From assembly GCA_026705925.1 (NCBI GenBank), contig JAPOZT010000017.1:97866-161865 (forward strand): 64,000 nt of DNA, read 5' to 3'. The notes under the pieces were generated by a model. That model ran no database searches. It was not told the DNA's origin and was given only the letters and a program-made list of their open reading frames with translations. Positions 27,029 through 37,803 of the stretch are shown piece after piece (the first letter of the stretch is position 1; each line of letters begins with the position of its first letter). The position numbers and the translations under genes are program-made. This DNA comes from Gemmatimonadota bacterium (lineage in GTDB: Bacteria; JAAXHH01).

Positions 27029-28297
27029 ATGTCAAAGATCAGACTGGGACTGGTGGGCTGCGGCGGCATGGGCCACCGGCACCTCTACGGCCTGGCCGAA
27101 TTGCACCGTACGGGCCTCTGCCGGTTCGAACCCGTGGTGGCCTGCGACCCGAAGACGGAGAACGCCGAATCCCTGGCCGGTCACGTCGAAGACCATTTCG
27201 GCATCCGCCCGGCAGTAGTCGCGAGTCTGGACGAAGTGGACGCCGGCGACCTGCAGGCCGTCGACATCTGCACCGATCCGCGTTTCCATCACACGGTGTG
27301 TGCCGACGCGGCGTCCAGGGGTTGGGACGTGATGACGGAGAAGCCCATGGGCCTCACGGTCCGCGCCTGCCGCCTCATGCGCGAAGCCACGGACGGGGCC
27401 GGGCGCATCCTGTCGGTCGCCGAGAACTACCGCCGGGATCCGGTAAACCGGCTCGCCAAGGCCCTGCTGGACGCCGGCGTGATCGGAACGCCCCGCTACA
27501 TGGTCCACAACACCGCCGGCGGCAGCAACAAGATGCTGATCACCGTGTGGCGGCACCTGAAGAACGTCAGCGGACTGCTGCTCGACGTGGGCGTTCACTT
27601 CGCGGACATTTTAGAGTACTTCATGGGTCCGGTGTCGGACATCTACGCCCAGACGCGGCTCCATGAGAAGATTCGCTACAACGACATGGCGGGCAAAGAT
27701 CCCGCGACGGCTTCCCGCAACTCGCCGGCCGGAGTCTACGAGCACTGGCAGGCGGAGATGCCCGCGGAATTCGAGGTGACCGCCGAAGACGCGGCCTATG
27801 CCACGCTGACGTTCCAGAGCGGCGCGGTCTGCCAGTACCTGGAAGAGCATGCGACCTTCGGCAAGGGATTCTGGCACCGGGGCATATACGGTTCATCCGG
27901 ATCGATGGAACTGCCCGGGGACCGTTCCGGCCAGCCGTTCACCATTGCCCTGGAAGGCAAGACCATCGAGGGAGACGCGCTCCTGGACCTCGTGCCGGAC
28001 TTCGCCCTGGACGAGGCTACCGCGGCGCTGTTCGGCGGCGACCGCATGTGGAAGTACAGTTTTCCCTTCCCGGAAACGGACCGCAAGATCATCGCCATCG
28101 AGTATGCCGATTTCGCCGAAGCCATCGATGAAGGCCGCCAGCCCGAGGTAGACGGCTACATGGGCATGCGCTCGGTCGCCGTCTCCTACGGCATCATGGA
28201 ATCGGGCGAGGCGGGCAGGGCCGTCACCATGGACGAGATCATGGCGGACGAGACCAACGGCTACCAGAAGGAAATCAACGAAAGCCTGGGCATCTGA
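27029..28297 (+). CDS. Gfo/Idh/MocA family oxidoreductase
   Basis: IRLGLVGCGGMGHRHLYGLAEL...VDICTDPRFHHTVCADAASRGWDVMTEKPMGL. Confidence 0.92.
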   Translation: MSKIRLGLVGCGGMGHRHLYGLAELHRTGLCRFEPVVACDPKTENAESLAGHVEDHFGIRPAVVASLDEVDAGDLQAVDICTDPRFHHTVCADAASRGWDVMTEKPMGLTVRACRLMREATDGAGRILSVAENYRRDPVNRLAKALLDAGVIGTPRYMVHNTAGGSNKMLITVWRHLKNVSGLLLDVGVHFADILEYFMGPVSDIYAQTRLHEKIRYNDMAGKDPATASRNSPAGVYEHWQAEMPAEFEVTAEDAAYATLTFQSGAVCQYLEEHATFGKGFWHRGIYGSSGSMELPGDRSGQPFTIALEGKTIEGDALLDLVPDFALDEATAALFGGDRMWKYSFPFPETDRKIIAIEYADFAEAIDEGRQPEVDGYMGMRSVAVSYGIMESGEAGRAVTMDEIMADETNGYQKEINESLGI

Positions 28298-28380
28298 GGC
28301 GGCGGCGTGGAGACAAGGCTGGCACGCGTTTGAGACGCGGCAAGGCCGGCCCGGCGCAGCGGCCACCGGAACGAAAACTC

Positions 28381-29223
28381 ATGAAACTCGGCTATTCCAC
28401 CTGGGGCATGCCGGCCGTCGAACTGGACGAAGCGGTACCCCACCTGGCGTCCCTGGGATACGACGGCATCGAAATCACCGTCATCCCGGGCTATGCCACC
28501 GAACTGGGCACGCTCGACGCCGAGGAACGCCGCCGGATCCGCGGCCTCTTCGCTAAGCACGGGGTGGAGATGCCCGCCATCGCCGGGCACACCAGCCTCC
28601 TGGAGCCCGACGTGCGCCTGCACGCCGCCAACATGAAACGGCTCAAGGATACGGTAGAACTCTGCGCGGACCTGACTATGGACCATCTCGTGCCCTGCCT
28701 GGACACCACGCCCGGCGGCCGGCCCGAGGATTGGGCGGACGTGCGAGACCGGCTGCTGAACGAGACGGGCGCGCTCGTGGATTATGGCGCCCGTCACGGC
28801 GTGGTCATCGCCATGGAACCCCACATCGGCTGTTGCCTCTGCGACGTGGAGCGGACCCTGTGGCTGCTCGAACAGATCGATTCCAAGTACCTGAAGCTCA
28901 ACTACGACATCAGCCACTTCGACGTGGCCGGCGTGCCCACGGCAGAGAGCGTGGCGGCCCTGGTGCCTCACACCGTGCACACCCACGTGAAGGACCAGCG
29001 CGGCCGTGCTCCCGACTTCGAGTTCCTGATCCCCGGCGAGGGCGATTTCGACTACGTGGAATACCTGGACGCCATGCAGGCGGCGGGATACGTCGATTAC
29101 ATCACCGTGGAAGTCAGCATGATGGTGCAGCAGCGGGAGGACTACGATCCCCTCGATGCGGCCGGCCTGGCCTACCGCACCCTCGAGGCCGCTTTCGAGG
29201 TGTCGCAGGCGGAGCGGACCTAA
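28381..29223 (+). CDS. Sugar phosphate isomerase/epimerase (xylose isomerase-like TIM barrel)
   Basis: MKLGYSTWGMPAVELDEAVPHLASLGYDGIEITV...VVIAMEPHIG...NYDISHFDVAG...HTHVKDQRG. Confidence 0.88.
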   Translation: MKLGYSTWGMPAVELDEAVPHLASLGYDGIEITVIPGYATELGTLDAEERRRIRGLFAKHGVEMPAIAGHTSLLEPDVRLHAANMKRLKDTVELCADLTMDHLVPCLDTTPGGRPEDWADVRDRLLNETGALVDYGARHGVVIAMEPHIGCCLCDVERTLWLLEQIDSKYLKLNYDISHFDVAGVPTAESVAALVPHTVHTHVKDQRGRAPDFEFLIPGEGDFDYVEYLDAMQAAGYVDYITVEVSMMVQQREDYDPLDAAGLAYRTLEAAFEVSQAERT

Positions 29224-29445
29224 GAGTCGCCCACGGGCTACCCGGCGGGCGCCGTGCGGGCTTTGGGGGGACGGTGCAGGGACCAATGCGGGCGCCGCGA
29301 GGGCTTAGCCGGACACCCGGTGGACGCCGCGCCAAAGTTAACTTTTAAAAGTAAAATGAAGTGGATCGTGGTTCGAGCAGGTATAATATACGATCATCGC
29401 TTGAACAATCGTGACGTTCATCAAAATCCGAGGAGGCACCACAGC

Positions 29446-29862
29446 ATGTACGATCCCGTTCTCGTTGAACCCATGCGCAGAGAGCTGACGGACCTGGGCG
29501 TGGAAGAACTGAAGACCGCCGACGAGGTGGACGCGCTATTGGAGGAGCACGAAGGTACGGCGCTGGTCGTGGTCAATTCCGTCTGCGGCTGCGCGGCGGC
29601 CAATGCCCGGCCGGGCGTCGCCATGGCCCTGCAGAACAAAAAGAAGCCGGACCGGATCACCACGGTATTCGCCGGCATGGACCTGGAAGCCACGAGCAAA
29701 GCGCGGGATTACTTCAAGGGGTATTTCCCGTCATCGCCGCAGATCGCGCTGATGAAGGACGGCCAGGTGGCGTTCATGCTGGAGCGTCACGACATCGAGG
29801 GCCGTACGGCGCTCGACGTGGCCCAGCGGCTGATGCTGGCGTTCAACGAACACTGCGGTTAG
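29446..29862 (+). CDS. Bacilliredoxin (BrxA/BrxB family)
   Basis: MYDPVLVEPMRRELTDLGVEEL...VVVNSVCGCAAANARPGVAMAL...DYFKGYFPSSPQIALMKDG; CGC motif; aggagg RBS at 29431. Confidence 0.92.
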   Translation: MYDPVLVEPMRRELTDLGVEELKTADEVDALLEEHEGTALVVVNSVCGCAAANARPGVAMALQNKKKPDRITTVFAGMDLEATSKARDYFKGYFPSSPQIALMKDGQVAFMLERHDIEGRTALDVAQRLMLAFNEHCG

Positions 29863-29888
29863 GCCGGGCGCCCGGTTTGAGCACCGTT

Positions 29889-30287
29889 TTAATTCTTCTC
29901 GTATTCCGCCGTGCAGGTCGTGTGGATGCCGCCCCGGATCCGGTAGTCGGTGCTGACCGTCATGCGGACCGGCCGCACGGCGGCGACGAGGTCGTCGAGG
30001 ATTCGGCGCGTGACATGCTCCTGCACCATGCCGACGTTCCGGTAGGAGAGCAGGTAGTACTTGTAGGACCGCAGTTCGAGGACCTGCTCGTCCGGCACGT
30101 AGGACACGATCACCTCACCGAAATCCGGCAGCCCCGTCCAGGGGCAGACCGCCGTAAACTCGTCCGTATCGATATCCACGTCGAGGGGATCGCCCTTAGA
30201 CTCGTAGGGGAAGGTCTCCAGGACCTCGGGCTTGATGGCCTCGGGGCCGTCGAAGTCGAACTGCTTCTGTCGGGGTTCGATGTTCAT
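29889..30287 (-). CDS. queF: NADPH-dependent 7-cyano-7-deazaguanine reductase QueF
   Basis: FTAVCPWTGLPDFGEVIVSYVPDEQVLELRSYKYYLLSYRNVGMVQEHVTRRILDDL. Confidence 0.92.
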   Translation of the reverse strand: MNIEPRQKQFDFDGPEAIKPEVLETFPYESKGDPLDVDIDTDEFTAVCPWTGLPDFGEVIVSYVPDEQVLELRSYKYYLLSYRNVGMVQEHVTRRILDDLVAAVRPVRMTVSTDYRIRGGIHTTCTAEYEKN

Positions 30288-30333
30288 GGGTTACTTTTCC
30301 CTCAAACTCTTATTCCTTAATCGCTGCCCGTGA

Positions 30334-31530
30334 CTACACCCGGCCCGTGATGTCCGGCGCTTCGGGATCGACGCTGCCGCCTTCCGGCTGGGAGGCGACG
30401 GGCCTGCAGGGCATTTCCCCATAGGATTTGTACGCGACGTCGAGCCACGGGGTTTCGATGCGGCGATGGTCTTCGTACCGGCTGTTCATCACGGCGTCGA
30501 CGATGCCCGTGACCAGCAGCGTCCGCTCGGGCGGGTACGGCGCGGCGCCCGTCAGAAAGAACTGCTGGATATTGGCGCACAGGTAACCGAAGTGGGCGTG
30601 GTTGCCTTCGCGGACCAGGTTGAAGACGGCCCTGTGCACGGCGCCGTCGACCCGGGCGGCGTAAGCCCAGGTCTCGATGTAGCCGCCGAGCATGAGGGTC
30701 GTCGTCCGTAATCCGTCATTACGTTCCACCATGAAGACCGCCGGATCTTTCGCGTGATCCCGCGCCGATCCTTCGGGCTTGCCGGGTATGGTGTCGAGGG
30801 CCGCATCCATCAGGTCACGCGACCACAGGCCCTCGTCGCAGGCCCGCCACATTTCATCACCTTCCAGGCACTGCACCGAAGCCACGCCCGTCTCCCCGCC
30901 GATGCGCCGCTCGACCATGCACTGCAGGGCCTCCAGGGTGTGGTAGCCGTAGGATTCGATGCCGCCGAACCCCACGGTGAGCGCTTCTTCGACGTTGGTT
31001 TCCAGGTCGTACTCGATCCAGGGATCGCGCCAGGCCAGCGGCAGGGAGGAGCCGGCCATCAGGGGGATGTCCAGTTCCTCCGCCCGGTTCCACATCCACT
31101 GGGCGTCCCGGTAGTCGTAGGCGAGGTGCTTGTCGCTGAACACGGGCACGGTCCGGCCGCTCTCGGCGAAGACGCCGGCGATCTGCTCGAAGAAGTACCG
31201 CCGCGGATACATGTGGCGGCCCCGCTCGTTCCACGGGTAGTCGCCGTGCTCGCCGATGAGCAGCACCGCGTCCACCCCGAGGCTGTCGCCGCCCGCGTGC
31301 AGGGCCCGGCGGATGCTCGGGTAGACGGGCACGCCGAACTTCTCGGCCAGTTGCAGGCCGATGTCGTTCTCGAGGACATGATCGATGTAGAGGGATACGA
31401 CGTCCACTTTGGGGGCGAAGTATCCCTCGTCGACCGACCAGCCCTTCAGGAACTTGGAGACGATGACATCCGCGTGGGCGCCGGGGAAGTAGATCGTGCA
31501 GATGGCGGCGACGCGAAGGCGCTTGGCCAT
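30334..31530 (-). CDS. Uncharacterised protein, adjacent to the inositol-phosphate synthase gene
   Basis: 398-aa ORF MAKRLRVAAICTIYFPGAHADVIVSKFLKGWSVDEG...VDAVLLIGEHGDYPWNERGRHMYPRRYFFEQI; family not recognised with confidence. Confidence 0.75.
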   Translation of the reverse strand: MAKRLRVAAICTIYFPGAHADVIVSKFLKGWSVDEGYFAPKVDVVSLYIDHVLENDIGLQLAEKFGVPVYPSIRRALHAGGDSLGVDAVLLIGEHGDYPWNERGRHMYPRRYFFEQIAGVFAESGRTVPVFSDKHLAYDYRDAQWMWNRAEELDIPLMAGSSLPLAWRDPWIEYDLETNVEEALTVGFGGIESYGYHTLEALQCMVERRIGGETGVASVQCLEGDEMWRACDEGLWSRDLMDAALDTIPGKPEGSARDHAKDPAVFMVERNDGLRTTTLMLGGYIETWAYAARVDGAVHRAVFNLVREGNHAHFGYLCANIQQFFLTGAAPYPPERTLLVTGIVDAVMNSRYEDHRRIETPWLDVAYKSYGEMPCRPVASQPEGGSVDPEAPDITGRV

Positions 31531-31546
31531 GAGTCCCTGGTCTCCG

Positions 31547-32713
<1,167 letters not shown>

Positions 32714-32746
32714 GTTTTCCCCGCTTTCCTTCCGTCACCGGGCCCG

Positions 32747-32802
32747 CGTCACGTGCACCTCGTTACGTGCACCGCGTTACCTGCACGCCGTCACGCGCTC
32801 CC
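32747..32802. repeat. Imperfect 14-bp tandem repeat x4 upstream of ino1
   Basis: cgtcacgtgcacct / cgttacgtgcaccg / cgttacctgcacgc / cgtcacgcgctccc. Confidence 0.75.
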
Positions 32803-32897
32803 GGAGTATTGAAGAATGAATGAAACGCTCATTGAGACCTCGGTAACATCTGTCGCAATAAGAAAGCACAGAATCCCATATAACTCAAATAAATAAT

Positions 32898-32929
32898 TGT
32901 TATATTATCTATAGGTGTTATCTATAACA
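32898..32929. promoter_or_regulatory. Candidate operator between divergent ino1 and LysR genes
   Basis: IR TGTTATA (32898-32904)/TATAACA (32923-32929) plus direct repeat TTATCTATA (32905, 32918). Confidence 0.45.
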
Positions 32930-33015
32930 TACAAACATTTTTACAGATACACCGCGCCGGGTCGCGGGCGGGCCACTTACATGTTACGAGCTTACACCGA
33001 AACGGAGCGTACGCC

Positions 33016-33942
33016 ATGAACCTGTACTACCTGCAGTACTTCCTGGCCGTCGCACGGCGCGAGAGTTTCTCCCGGGCAGCCCGGGACATGCACGTTACGC
33101 AGCCCACGGTAAGCAACGGCGTACGCGAACTGGAAGAAACGCTGGGCGTGAAGCTGTTCAACCGGGGAAGCCGCCATGTTTCACTGACCATGGAAGGCCG
33201 GGCGCTGGTCGACTACGCCGTGCGCATCCAGGACCTCGCCGAGGAGGCGGAGAACCGCCTGGCCAGCGGGGATGTCCTGCCGGGCGAGGGATTCGCCTTC
33301 GGCGCCACCGACGCCGCGGTGACCTACCTGCTCACCGACATCCTCAAGCGCTACGTGGAGCGGTATCCGGAGCTGGAACTGTCCGTGCACGTCTCGCCCT
33401 CCCAGTACCTGGTGGAGGAACTCCTGGCCAATCGGTCGGAATTCGCTTTAATCACCCTGCCTTACACCCATCCCCGCATCGAAACCATGTCCATCTACCA
33501 CGATTCCATGCCGCTCGTGGTCGGCGGCGGCCATCCCTTCGCCGGCCGGACGTCGGTCGCGTTGACGGAGGTGGCGGAACAGCCGTTGATCCTCTTTCAC
33601 GAGGATTCCGTGTCGCGGCGGATCGTGGACGAACGGTTCACCGAGGTGGGCGTGTCGCCGCGCGTCGTCATGGAAATGCGCAGTCCGGAGGCCATGCGGA
33701 AACTGGTGGAGGCGGGGGTCGGGATTTCCTTCCTGCCTTCACTGACGGTTCAGGAATCCATCGCGGCCGGCACGCTTCGCGAGGTTGTCGTCGAGGGCTT
33801 CGAATTCAGCCGGGATATCGGCGTGGCCTGGCGCCGTGGACGGTATTTCAGTCCTGCGCTGGAAGTGCTGTTGGAGGATATCTTCGAAAGTTACGGCGAG
33901 GGTGAGGCCTGGTCGGAGCGGCAGAAAAGGGATCAGTCGTAG
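33016..33942 (+). CDS. LysR-family transcriptional regulator
   Basis: MNLYYLQYFLAVARRESFSRAARDMHVTQPTVSNGVRELEETLGVKLFNRGSRHVSLT. Confidence 0.93.
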   Translation: MNLYYLQYFLAVARRESFSRAARDMHVTQPTVSNGVRELEETLGVKLFNRGSRHVSLTMEGRALVDYAVRIQDLAEEAENRLASGDVLPGEGFAFGATDAAVTYLLTDILKRYVERYPELELSVHVSPSQYLVEELLANRSEFALITLPYTHPRIETMSIYHDSMPLVVGGGHPFAGRTSVALTEVAEQPLILFHEDSVSRRIVDERFTEVGVSPRVVMEMRSPEAMRKLVEAGVGISFLPSLTVQESIAAGTLREVVVEGFEFSRDIGVAWRRGRYFSPALEVLLEDIFESYGEGEAWSERQKRDQS

Positions 33943-34427
33943 GCGTTCAGTTCCGCGTCGATGCGGTCTCTGTGACGGGGATCGGTGCCTTTACTTGCGG
34001 CGACTACGGCGTCATGGCGATTCAGCCGGCCGTTCCGCCACCGGCGCAGGGTGAGGAAGATGACCCCGCCGCCGACGAGGAACATGAGCGGCGTAAAGAG
34101 ATAGGCCAGCCGGTTGAATCCGGCATTGGGCGGGGAGGAAAGGATGCGTTCTCCGTACATGGCCTTGTAATGATCAAGGATCTCCTCTTGCGTCTTCCCG
34201 TTTGCGAGCATTTCCCGAAGGTCCTCTTTCATCCTTTCCGCGGTACCCGAGTAGTGCTGGCTCAGCGGAGCGCGCCAGCAGCAAGGTGCGATCAACAACT
34301 CCTCGACGGACGCGGCGATCTGTTCTCGGCCATCGTCCACGACCGCCTCTATCTGTGAAACGGCCGTGCCTGGGGTTGCCAGAAACACCAGTACTGGAAG
34401 TATGAAGATTAAGGTGGTGCGTCGCAT
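33933..34427 (-). CDS. CcmH-like cytochrome c biogenesis protein
   Basis: SVEELLIAPCCWRAPLSQHYSGTAERMKEDLREMLANGKTQEEILDHYKAMYGERILSSPP, then TM LAYLFTPLMFLVGGGVIFLTLRRW. Confidence 0.75.
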   Translation of the reverse strand: MRRTTLIFILPVLVFLATPGTAVSQIEAVVDDGREQIAASVEELLIAPCCWRAPLSQHYSGTAERMKEDLREMLANGKTQEEILDHYKAMYGERILSSPPNAGFNRLAYLFTPLMFLVGGGVIFLTLRRWRNGRLNRHDAVVAASKGTDPRHRDRIDAELNAYD

Positions 34428-34542
34428 GGATCCCGTCGGGCTGGCTGTGGGTTGAAGCCGCAATCCTTTTCTATATGATAATAATGTACGCCAATTAACT
34501 CGGTTGTCAATTTTATTTGATTTACATGGCCAGCTTACGGAA

Positions 34543-35184
34543 TCAGCCAACAGAAGCCCGACGTGTTCTGGACGCGGATCTGCCCTGCTTCAACTCGTTG
34601 ACATCCGCGCTTAGCCCCGCGACTGTCGCGTCCATCCTCTCGACTGTCGCGTCCAATCTCTCGGCTGTCGCGTCCAATCTCTCGATTTTCGCGTCCATCC
34701 TCTCGATTTTAACGTCCATTCCCTCGATTCTGACATCCATTCCCTCGATTTTGGCGTCCATCTCATCCACCCGTCCATCCAGGGCCGTCATCCGTTCGTC
34801 CAGTCTGCCCTGTTGAATTTCGACGGTGTTCATTCTTTCGTCCAGCCGATCAAAACGCCGGTCAACAGCATCGAACCGTTTGTCAACTTCGGCAAACTGC
34901 CTGCCTACTTCATCAAACCGATCGTTCATAGTAGCAAATTGCGCATCGAATCGCTCGTTTTGGGCAACAAATCGCGCGTCGAACCGATCACTCATGGCTG
35001 CAAATCGCGCGTCGAATCGCTCGTCTTTCGCTTCCAGTTTCTCGTCCATCCGGTCGAGAATCCTTTTTTCCACTTCCAGCATTTCGGCCCTCACATTCCG
35101 CCTGCTCCCCTTGGCCTCCCGCCAGAAGAAGATAAAGGCCGTCACTAGTACGGCTGGCTGGATCCAGATCGATACGGTTTCCAC
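34543..35184 (-). CDS. TM plus long heptad-repeat coiled-coil protein
   Basis: METVSIWIQPAVLVTAFIFFWREAKG then FDARFAAMSDRFDARFVAQNERFDAQF... and MDAKIEGMDVRIEGMDVKIERMDAKIERLDATAERLDA. Confidence 0.7.
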   Translation of the reverse strand: METVSIWIQPAVLVTAFIFFWREAKGSRRNVRAEMLEVEKRILDRMDEKLEAKDERFDARFAAMSDRFDARFVAQNERFDAQFATMNDRFDEVGRQFAEVDKRFDAVDRRFDRLDERMNTVEIQQGRLDERMTALDGRVDEMDAKIEGMDVRIEGMDVKIERMDAKIERLDATAERLDATVERMDATVAGLSADVNELKQGRSASRTRRASVG

Positions 35185-35440
35185 TTCCTGGCTCCTTTCA
35201 AATGATCCGATACTATAGTGATTATAAATGGATTAGTGGAAATGCAAGCCACGATTCTTGTTTTTTCTTTTATATTCTTGACGTAACCGGTACGGCACTC
35301 CTATTCTGTGGCGCATTTTGCGGAACCGAGGAGCGTGGACGGCGCGCATATCGCGGGACGCGCAGTCAATCGCGGCCGAAGCATAGAGACCACGGGACCA
35401 CGGAACCACCAGTACGGGCAGGCCAACGGAGCAACCCAAC

Positions 35441-37714
35441 ATGCTGTCACGGGGCGAAGTCAACCGATCGCTACGATCTTTTATCGTGGTGAGAGGACTC
35501 TGGGGCGCCTGGGGCCAGATGGTCGGCACGAATACGGCCGTCTTCGCGGGTTTCGTGCTGTCCCTTGGATTGGACGCGTCGGACATCGCATTCTACTCCG
35601 CGATCGCCTCGATCCTCGCGCCGGTGCAGATCATTTCCTCCCTCTTCAGCAAGTCCATCGAGAACAAGAAGCGCTGGGTCGTCTGGAACGGCGTGCTGGA
35701 GGCGTTGTTCCGGGGGCTCATGATCACGATCCCCTTTCTCTTCGTCGAATCGCTGCACCAGCGGATGCTGCTCATCTTCCTGGTCGCCGGGCTGACCGCG
35801 GGATACATCTACACGCCGTTCTACTCGAGCTGGGTCGCCGGCACTGTCCCGGAGAACATCCGCGCCCGTTTCACGAGCCGCCAGACCATCGTCAACAGCC
35901 TGGTAGGCGCGGCGGTCGGCGTCATGACGGGCCGTTTCGTGGACTGGTTCCCGGATGATGAGAAGCTCATGGCCTTCGTGGTGGTGTTCGTCGTGGGGAC
36001 TCTCTGCGGCGCCGCCGGGCCCCTGTCTCTCAGGCGCACGCCCTACCCGACCCGGGTCGACGAGACCGAGACCCGGAATCCCCTGCGCCACCTGCTGCAG
36101 CCCTTCCGGGATCCAAACTTCCGCCGGCTGGTCACATTCTACGCGTCCTGGCAGTTCGCCCTCGGACTCTCCGGTCCGCTCTTCAGCGTGTTTATGCTCG
36201 ACCGCCTGGGGTTCGGCTATACCGCCATCTCCCTGCTGAGCGCCCTGGGCACGCTCGCTACCATCGCGGGGTATCGCGCCTGGAGCGTGATCATCGACCG
36301 CTTCGGCAGCAAGCCGGTCCTCCAGATCCTCATCATCCCCGGCGCGTTGAACGCCTTTCTGTGGGGGCTGTGCCAGCCCGGAAACCACGCCATGGTCGCC
36401 GTCGCCATGTTGCTTTCCGGCCTCATCATGGGCGGCATCAACCTGGGCGTCACGCCCCTGCAGTACGCGCTGCTCCCGAAGGAGAACCAGGACGAGCGGG
36501 TCGCCTACATGGCCTCGTGGTCCACGTCGATCAACCTGCTCTACGCCGCCGGGCCGCTCCTGGGTGGGATCCTGGTGGCCTCGCTTGCAGGCGTCCGCTT
36601 CACCGTGGCCGGATTCCTGATCCAGGACATCAATCTCCTGTTCTTCCTGAGCGGGATCATGCGTTTCGTGCCGCTGTTCCTGCTCCGGCCGGTACGCGAC
36701 GCCCGCTCCATCTCGTCCCAGCAGCTCCTTTCGAACATGTTCCGTGGCAACCTGCTGAGCTATACTTTCAACTACATCGTGTTCAACGTGGCCACGGCCG
36801 AAGACCGGCGCGCGCGGGCGGCCTACAGGCTGGGACGGTCCCGGAATCCCATGGCCATCGACCACCTCGTCCAGGCCCTGTCCGACGCCAGCTCCAAGGT
36901 GCGCAGGCAGGCCGCGCGGGCCCTTGGGGAAACCGGCTCGGAGGTGGCGGTGGACTCGCTCATCCGGGAACTGGAAAGTCCGTCATCGGACATCCGCAGC
37001 GAGGCGGCCGAGGCCCTGGGCCAGCTGAAACACGCCAGGGCGGTGGACCCGCTGGTCGAGGCCCTGGAAGACGAGGATCCCAGGGTGCGGATCAGCGCTA
37101 TTTCCGGACTGGGACAGATGGAAGGCGACGACGTGGAGGAACTGCTGTTCTGGCACTTCTCGAACAACGTGGACCCGCTGACCTTCCCCACGCTCGTGGA
37201 GGCCCTTAGCCACCGCGAGGACTACCGCATCATCAAGCCGACCTTCGACCGGCTGGGCTCCTTCACATCGCCCGCGGTGAGGTTGCAACTGCTCAACAAC
37301 ATCTGCCGGACGCTGGGGGCAGGCGACCGCTTCTACAAGCTGCTGTCCATGGAAGAAAACGAACGCTACGGCGAATTGGAGCGCATGATCAAGCGGACCG
37401 TTTCCCGGTTTACCGATTCGAAGGCCGTTCCCGAAGACACCCGCCGGAGCGTGGAAAGCCTCTTCGCGCTGTTCACCCGGGCCTATGAACGCAACGACGT
37501 GCCGGCCATGATGGAACAGGCCCGGTTGCTCGCGGCGCTGATACGCGACAGCCACCCCGTCGTGGAACAGAGTCCCCTTGACACCCTGTCGGTGTATCTC
37601 ATCATCATGACCATGAACCACTTCATCGAGAGCGATGCCCACCAGGACCTGCCCGGCGCGCAGGAGATCTTCCTGGCGGTATGCATGCGGCGGATCGCCA
37701 CGCTGGTGAGTTGA
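35441..37714 (+). CDS. MFS-type transporter fused to C-terminal HEAT-repeat domain
   Basis: N-terminal multi-TM MFS-like region; then SSKVRRQAARALGETGSEVAVDSLIRELESPSSDIRSEAAEALGQLKHARAVDPLVEALEDEDPRVRISAISGLGQ. Confidence 0.85.
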   Translation: MLSRGEVNRSLRSFIVVRGLWGAWGQMVGTNTAVFAGFVLSLGLDASDIAFYSAIASILAPVQIISSLFSKSIENKKRWVVWNGVLEALFRGLMITIPFLFVESLHQRMLLIFLVAGLTAGYIYTPFYSSWVAGTVPENIRARFTSRQTIVNSLVGAAVGVMTGRFVDWFPDDEKLMAFVVVFVVGTLCGAAGPLSLRRTPYPTRVDETETRNPLRHLLQPFRDPNFRRLVTFYASWQFALGLSGPLFSVFMLDRLGFGYTAISLLSALGTLATIAGYRAWSVIIDRFGSKPVLQILIIPGALNAFLWGLCQPGNHAMVAVAMLLSGLIMGGINLGVTPLQYALLPKENQDERVAYMASWSTSINLLYAAGPLLGGILVASLAGVRFTVAGFLIQDINLLFFLSGIMRFVPLFLLRPVRDARSISSQQLLSNMFRGNLLSYTFNYIVFNVATAEDRRARAAYRLGRSRNPMAIDHLVQALSDASSKVRRQAARALGETGSEVAVDSLIRELESPSSDIRSEAAEALGQLKHARAVDPLVEALEDEDPRVRISAISGLGQMEGDDVEELLFWHFSNNVDPLTFPTLVEALSHREDYRIIKPTFDRLGSFTSPAVRLQLLNNICRTLGAGDRFYKLLSMEENERYGELERMIKRTVSRFTDSKAVPEDTRRSVESLFALFTRAYERNDVPAMMEQARLLAALIRDSHPVVEQSPLDTLSVYLIIMTMNHFIESDAHQDLPGAQEIFLAVCMRRIATLVS

Positions 37715-37803
37715 CATGCATGATGGCGTAACGAGCTGATGAAGACCGCGGATGCAGGGGCCGATCGGCCCGGTTGACTTCGCGGCCATGGAAGCGTTCG
37801 ACC

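Noticed and set aside
32747-32775. CACGTG element upstream of ino1 resembling the yeast inositol UAS
   Set aside because: Eukaryotic bHLH site; occurrence in a bacterial 14-bp repeat is coincidental.
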